Source of the DNA: Monoplex corrugatus
Lineage: Eukaryota > Mollusca > Gastropoda > Littorinimorpha > Ranellidae
Reading direction: 5' to 3'
DNA length: 64,000 nt
Assembly: GCA_030674185.1 (NCBI GenBank)
Contig: CM060308.1
Span: 31,362,504 to 31,426,503 of the forward strand
How positions within the stretch are numbered: the stretch's first letter is position 1; each line of letters begins with the position of its first letter. The position numbers and the translations under genes were made by a program. Shown one piece after another: positions 57,301-64,000 of this stretch. The notes below the pieces were generated by a model. That model had not been told where the DNA came from. It did not search any database and saw only the letters and a list, made by a program, of their open reading frames with translations.

Positions 57301-59928
57301 TGTTTGTTTTGTTATATAGGCCAAAAAAGTGCACCTGCAAAGGTTATGTGGGTCCAAAATAATCCTCAGAAATAAGTCTACTTGGTCACCAACTGTCAAA
57401 TTTCTTTTAAGTAATAATGCTCATCATTACACACACTGACATTCGTGGGAATCACATCTGATTCTCAATCTAACAGTAACAGGATTCAAACAATCAAAAT
57501 ATTGGGATAATTAACAATAAACGCAAACTTTTTGGTCCCAGTCCCACTCCAAAACAATAACGGAATTTTAAAAAAAAAAGAAAAAATAGAAAATGGAGAC
57601 AAAATTACATAACAGCAGATCAGAATTACATTTAACAGCAGATCAACATTCTTTTCTTTTTTTTTGTTCGCAGATCAATCAAAAAAAAAAAGATTTGGTA
57701 CAGGCCTAGAACATTCAATGAAAATGATCTCAACAAAACCTGAAATAAAAATGTACGGTTTAAATGTACGAAAGAACACAAAACAGAGCAGTCAAATCAC
57801 ATAATTAACCGTTAACTGAATCTGAACGCATATCAAGTGTCATTGAGTATGTAAACTACAAGAAGTACTCAAAAGAAACCTAAGGAAAAAAAACCTTGGT
57901 TCCTGACTTTAAAGCGCAGCTTACGATTTTTTTTATACACAATCCGTGCATCTCTTAGCATTCTCCCGATGTTCATTTTGTCAATAAAAAATTTACAAAA
58001 AACAAATCAAAAACAAAAAAGTATTTATATTTCTCAAACTAAACAATAAAGCACAACTCACAGCAGATTTACTAACAACAAAGCACAATTTGCAGCAAAC
58101 TGGCTATTCAACAACAACAAACTGAAAAGGCTTTTTACATAATCATGACAAACAAAACTGACCAGATGTATTTCGAATCCTCTCAAAACTCTCTCCCAAG
58201 ACACAGACAGACAAACAAAACACAGTACAAGAACAGCATCTGATTCAAATGAGTGTGTGTGTGCACGCATGTTCATGAGAGAGTATGTGCTCAAGAGAAT
58301 AAAACAATGTTAACAAAACAAAAAAAGACATTACAACACATACGGTAATAAAAGCAGTATGGCATACGAGCAAACAAGACCTCTAATTCAGGAGCAGTAA
58401 CAACACATTATCATTACATGTTACAACAGCATGTGTTTCACATAAAATACAATATATAATATATATAATCTATAGATATATTCATCAATCAAACTGGACC
58501 TCAACCACAAATGTCACAAACACATGAATGATATGAACAATCTGGACCTAGTCATTTCTGACGCCGTCAATAACGAGACAAAAGTTGTTTATGTACAGAG
58601 GTAAAAATGCTAAAAACAATAGAAATATTTCTGAGACAGCAAAGTTCCTTCAAGTGTAATTCAACTGTTGTGTCTCAAATACGAACAGCTCAAAGATGAA
58701 ATAATGAATGAATGAATGAATGAATGAATAAATAAACAAATACTTTATATCTGAAATAAATGGGTGAAAAAAAAAAAATTAAACCCATGCTCAATTGGTA
58801 TTGGCCAAACAAAATATATTGGCGAAAGAGTGGGAGGACAGGACTTGCATGATTAATAGTAGTCAAGTGGTGACAGACTTTCAACAGACAGTTTGTCATT
58901 CTGACTGTTGGACCTAGACTTTTAGTCTATCAGTATCACAGTGCATCCTCATTGCTGATGGTTCAAGTTCCTGATAACTCTGTGTGTTGTTCCAATGGCA
59001 GCAGTCAAAAACCTTTCAATGAGAATAGTTTAGAAGCAGTACCAGGAAAAATACTGGCAGCCCCATTCCCATCCCATCCTCACACCCATCCCCCATCCCC
59101 ACCCCCCATGTTTTGTCAAAATCCAAAAAGGTCATCAGCACAGGTCAGCAGGCTTGAAAAATAATTTTACCAACACGACAACCTGCTAGTTTTTAAACAT
59201 AGGACGGAAAAGCAACCACACATTCTCCTTCCTACCCACCTCTTTCCTGTCTGCCATATCCTTTTAAAGCCATGTTTAAAGCTATCCAGACAACAGGCAC
59301 TTTCAAGGTTAATGAAACTATTTAATACTTAGACTATTTGTCAGTCATGCTCATTCAGTTTTACGTAAATCTGGTGAAGATCCATTCACGAATACATAAA
59401 TTCTTTTTGCTGACATGTGTGACATCATCACTTTTTGTGGCATGCCAGTCTGAAGACAGGTCACATCCATTCAGCTTGATAAAAATTGATTTGGCTGGAT
59501 TTATAACTTGCAGTAAATTCCACCCTTAACTAACAGAAATTGCATGTCTGTGATATAATTTGCCATGCCTATAATACAAATCTGCAGTTATTTCCCTTTT
59601 TCTCCTCAAGAAAAGAATAAGAATTATCAAGTCTTGGTCTACTTCCCCTGTTCCCCTGTTGACAGGAGACAAAGAAAGCTTTAGCGTAAAAGACTAAAAC
59701 AGTCATATTTCATTGTTAGTCTTATAAACAGGTCTTCTGTTTTGTTTTGTTTTTTAAGTAAACAAGCTTTCAAAACAAAACAGTAGAAGACAGTGGTTTA
59801 CTTCTTACACGACAGTACTGTGAGTACAATTTTCAAAAGTCACGTCATTTCATTAGACCTTACCATATACATCTGCTACATTTTCGGCATAAGCAATGTG
59901 TATGTGTGTGTGTGTGCGTGTGTGTGTG

Positions 59929-59970
<42 letters not shown>

Positions 59971-62900
59971 TGTGTGCCTGTGTCTGTCTGTTGGGTGTCT
60001 TTTCTTTTGTGTGTGTGTGGTGTCTGTGTGTCTGTGTCTGTGTGTGTGTGAGTGTGTGTGTGTGTGAGTGGTGTGGTGTGTGTGTGTGTGGTGTGTTGTG
60101 TGTGTGTGTTGTGTGTGTGTGTGTGTGTGTGTCTGTGTGTGTGTGTGTCTGTGTGTCTAACACTTAGAAAAATGAAGCCATTTCCACAATATACGTATAC
60201 CATGCCTCAAGCAGGGAGGAAATAATGACAAACAGCTCATACCTGTAAAACACAGCATTCAAAAAGTAATTCCAGCAGACAAAATTTTTACCCCCAACAT
60301 TTTAGATTTTATCTGACAAAACTTCTCTAATTTTTTCAAATATATACATAAAACATGTTGAAAATTTTGGGTTCTAAAAAAATGTAACCCCATAGTATAT
60401 CACAACAAAGTAATCTCGATTAACAGTCTATGAAGTACTGACTCTTTCAATTTCATAACCTGTGACTATCTAAATCTGGCTTAACAAATCTTCAAAGTAC
60501 TGACCTTTCCAATTTCACACATTGTAATGACCTACATGTTCTTATGATACAATATATAATGGAAAATATCCCATTCCTCCTCAATTTTCAAAAGCCTTCT
60601 CCTGCATTATAATTTTCTGTTGCTGAGCTACTCAGTAGCCTTAAAATTTAGTAAGCAACTGAAACCTTGTCTTGCCAAAGGAAATTGTGTGGGTGTGCGT
60701 GCATGCATGTGTTCGTGCATGTGTATATATATGAGAGAGAGAGGGGGGGGAGAAAGACAGAGTTTTGGTACTGACAGGGCAAAACTCCCAAGTGGTTCAT
60801 GCAAGAGACCGAGAGTCCATTAATATACATTTTTTAAAAAATCAATGCTGTTCGTTTATCAACTGAGACTGGAGTTACTGACCCTGTCTTAGGTAGGGAG
60901 GTGTAATTACATACTTGTGCATCTATAATATTCTCATAACAATTTCTGCAGGCAGAGAATGATGTGCATGGTTACAATCTTCCCAACTGAGACAAAATAC
61001 CACTGTCAATCTTCTCTTATCATAGCAGATTTAAATACAATCTACTTATCTTCCTAACATATCTTCAATTATCTTGAAACATCTGAATACAAATCTAAGA
61101 CTTATAGCAAAATATATCTGTTTCAAAAAACATACAATATACCCAGTAACTTGTTTTGTAAAGCATTAAACTGTTCCAGAAAAAACATTACATTATTTGA
61201 ATTTAATTAAGTAACATATTATTGCATTGGAATCATTTCTTCTTATAAAGTGTATTACATATCATAAAACAAACAGAAAAGAAAGAAACATGTCATTTGG
61301 CATGAAGGACAATCTGATTCATTAAGTAGAAAACGGGAACAAAAATGATGATACAATACACGGACTCAAAAGAGTCTAAAGTTTTAAGTTCATTTTCAGA
61401 CACAACATTTTGTTCGGGTTTTGGACAGGTATATATCATTGTATGTAGTATGTGCTATTACTAGCTCACAACACAACCACCACTGAAATACACAAAATAT
61501 GTCTACAAAGGAATAGATGATCCAAACACACTTGTATAAAGCTATAACACTATACAAACTGAAACATGTAATATGTACGATAAAGCTGGTCATTCATCTC
61601 AAATCATTGAATAAGACAAAAGACTTATTGCTTTTCACGTCTGGTTTGCACAGCACAAATCTCAATAAGATACGGAGACAGGACAAAGAAACTTGGTGAG
61701 ATCAACTTCATCAAGTCATCAACTCTCCATAATATAACCGTAGCAGCATAAAATATTCCTGCAAAAAGCACCATGTTCCCACAAATTTTATTTACTTTTA
61801 TATTTAAGACAAAGACATTTCCACAAAATGTAGTGCTGCTTAACAGCAAATTATGATCAAGATTTAGAAAATTTATATCAACTACAGCTGAAGAGGACAG
61901 AATTGTGTTTCTATGTTCTGAATGTAAATGGTCCAAAATCCTGAGTCTCTTCCCTCTCCACTTCTCCATTTCAACAAAACTAAATTTCAACTTCCCCAAA
62001 ATAAGCAATGCTTACTCAGAAAGTAGGCCAACTTTCTTACTGCCCCTTTTCTCATGCTGGGAGACATTACCATAGTGCCACTCATTTCTGCCTCCCAACT
62101 CACCACTAAATTTAGATTCATTCTGTCCTAATACAAGAGCTAGGAATCCAACAGAGCTTTCAATGAATCAACCTGCCATGAAGCCACCAACACAAAGCCT
62201 AAACTCCTGCTGGATCACTTCAAAGAAGTATGTCATGCCAAGTACAATCCAAAATACTGAGCCCACAAAAGCTTCCAACAGACAGAAATTGCTAAGTTAT
62301 GGAACCAAAATAAGCAAGTACCCATCCTCTTCCTGATAAAGCTTAAGGCACACAATAATCCATTCCTTTGATAAATAAACCACGAATGATGCTTCACTGG
62401 TGGATACAAATTTCAGCTTGTTTCAAAACTCACAGCCAAAAACTTGCACATCAGTTTACATGGGTATCAGAATCCTGAAGCTACTTTCAACTCTAAATAC
62501 TGTTTACTGTTATAATGTTATCAACTTACTATTTAACATTGTTAACAGAAATCATTTCTTTTTACTGTTACAAATGAGGATAAAGCTGACAACTTCATGA
62601 ATTGACTATCCATGTTCAGATGGTATTTTCACTCCCTGTAAATGCTCCCCAAAACATTGTCAACACCTCTTTGCAAAAGATCTGTCAGGATGAAATGACA
62701 AACAAAAACACACCTTCTTTCAAGGATATTCACTAATGCTGAATTAGTGAATATAGCTTTTTGTTTGTATTACATGCTCAACTGTTGTTCATCAATGATG
62801 GCAATATTATCATTTAATTGCCTAGTCTGTAGTTATCAACAAAAAATAATTTTCTCAAAGAGAGGGAAACGAAAAAACTTGACTTGTCAAATCTGGGCTG

Positions 62901-63625
62901 GAAATCCAGTCTCAACTGCAGAAAAGTAGCATTTCACTTTGTGGCAACATCGATATAAAATTTGTGGAAACATAATACTATCAATGTAACAGACAACACT
63001 ATTGGTGTATTCTGATGTAATGTCACCCCTCAGATGGAAGCAGAAAGATGGCACAGCAAGAACAAACATTAACAGGCAATACTTTGTGGAAAGCACGGAA
63101 CTGTTCAACCCTGAAAAGTTCTTTATAAACCCTGAAAGGTTCTTTACTTCTATGCATTTATTTTAAAGGGCACAGCAGCTCACCTCATCTGTGTGCATTT
63201 CAAAATTCAAGTGAATATAAAGCCTGTCAATACATGGATTCATATTCTACATTTGCTTCACAGTTCATTCAGTTCAGTAGCTGTACATTATCAGAACAAC
63301 GCTGGTTGTACTGACAATGCAGGTAATGACTGAATAAAAGCAAGGCATCCCACGGGTAAAAGGATAAAAATCTATAAGATGCAACAGCAGCAAATGCACC
63401 TGTTACTTTCTCTTGGTTTTATAACAATACACTGCTTTCTGTTTGTGAAGATGAAGATTTTTCAGATAAGTTTTTCTTTGATCGAAACAGTTTATTTTTC
63501 TTTATTTTATTCACCTTCTCTCTTTGATTTTTATTTGATCTTCTTCTTACCCCTTTTTTCTTTGCTTTGCTCGGTTTTGGTGGAGGGACCTTTTTCTCCT
63601 TTGCACAAACCAGACGTGCCCCTAG
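54370..63625 (-). other. probable long 3' UTR of the zinc-finger gene
   Basis: Below the zinc-finger stop about 9.2 kb has no recognisable exon on either strand, few interspersed repeats, and A-rich + strand composition (T-rich on the minus strand), the reverse of the actinin gene. It holds one (TG)n tract (59899-60160), T/A runs and several TGTANATA motifs on the minus strand. It ends at a good minus-strand polyadenylation site near 54.37 kb. Alternatively part of it could be intergenic, with a nearer poly(A) site used. Confidence 0.5.
59899..60160. repeat. degenerate (TG)n array
   Basis: TG repeat with TGTC and GGTG interruptions. It lies in the zinc-finger 3' UTR region (CA on its sense strand). 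Confidence 0.95.
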
Positions 63626-64000
63626 TCAGTCCTGATCCTCTGTTCTCATTTCATCATCTTCCAACTCCTCCAAGCCACACACGTCAAAGGACGAATTCTG
63701 GTCATGATCCTGGTCCATCTCCTCTCCATCATCCTCCACCTGACCGTTAACGTGTTTGCGCTCCGAATGCCGCTGCAGATGATTCTTCTGGCGGAAGGTT
63801 TTGCCACACAATGAGCATAAAAACGGCCTTTCTCCTGTGTGCATTCTGCAGTGAGCCTTCAAGTGATCTGGCCGTTTAAATGCTTTCTGACAAATGTCAC
63901 ACTTGTAGGGTCGCAGTTCACAAGGAACCTTCAGGTGCTTGTCCAACGAAGCCTGCAAGCGGTAGGACTTTTTACACACTTGGCAAGTATGCTGACGTTT
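63626..64000 (-). CDS. C2H2 zinc-finger protein, C-terminal part (continues beyond window)
   Basis: An open minus-strand frame enters at 64000 and stops with TGA at 63626-63628; 124 residues are visible. Three zinc fingers in tandem: the first ([21 protein letters not shown]) has Cys-Cys-His-Cys spacing (C-x2-C-x12-H-x4-C); the second ([21 protein letters not shown]) is classic C2H2; after the linker TGERPF the third ends H-x4-H. A basic stretch is followed by an acidic tail rich in Asp/Glu ([11 protein letters not shown]... to TEDQD). This is likely a nuclear DNA-binding transcription regulator. No start codon or promoter is in the window and the family member cannot be named from this fragment. 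It converges with the actinin gene. Confidence 0.9.
   Translation of the reverse strand, partial: KRQHTCQVCKKSYRLQASLDKHLKVPCELRPYKCDICQKAFKRPDHLKAHCRMHTGERPFLCSLCGKTFRQKNHLQRHSERKHVNGQVEDDGEEMDQDHDQNSSFDVCGLEELEDDEMRTEDQD

Overview
This window is animal nuclear DNA. It has long introns with GT-AG boundaries, many simple repeats, tRNA-derived SINEs and MITE-like elements. It is mostly occupied by one alpha-actinin gene on the + strand. The protein is closest in character to invertebrate (Drosophila-type) actinins. Together with the repeat style this suggests a lophotrochozoan, most likely a mollusc, possibly a gastropod; the species is an inference I cannot confirm.

Layout. 1-4837: the end of an intron; the first coding exon (N-terminal tail of about 40 residues) is not here. 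4838-48989: twenty coding exon positions (numbered 2-21), giving one continuous 856-residue frame plus TAA: CH1-CH2 actin-binding domain, four spectrin repeats, an EF-hand domain and a C-terminal ESDL. One exon position, in CH2, exists as two interchangeable 79-bp versions (13822-13900 and 16621-16699). From 48990 to perhaps 52.9 kb: a 3' UTR with several AATAAA signals. 53.3-54.3 kb: intergenic or unclear. 54.37-64.0 kb: minus strand, the 3' end of a C2H2 zinc-finger gene. Its coding part is at 63626-64000 and runs off the window; below it lies a probable 9 kb 3' UTR ending at an AATAAA with a GT-rich downstream element near 54.37 kb. The two genes converge.

Repeats in the actinin introns: (i) at least eight copies of a nested palindromic element beginning TTAACCCTTTGACTCC; (ii) three large minisatellites in introns 12, 14 and 15 (35, 45 and 35/31 bp periods), each repeating a 3'-splice-site-like motif; (iii) at least two SINE families plus one further tRNA-like head; (iv) two other foldback elements, one with perfect 24-bp terminal inverted repeats; (v) a fossil mariner-like transposase; (vi) many CA/TG and CT tracts. 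The CT tracts are always pyrimidine on the transcribed sense strand.

The most interesting points are the duplicated CH2 exon (predicted mutually exclusive splicing next to the PIP2-binding segment), the nested-palindrome family, a tandem duplication that copied an intron acceptor plus the start of exon 10, and the acceptor-like minisatellites. No operons, CRISPR arrays or true tRNA/rRNA genes were found.
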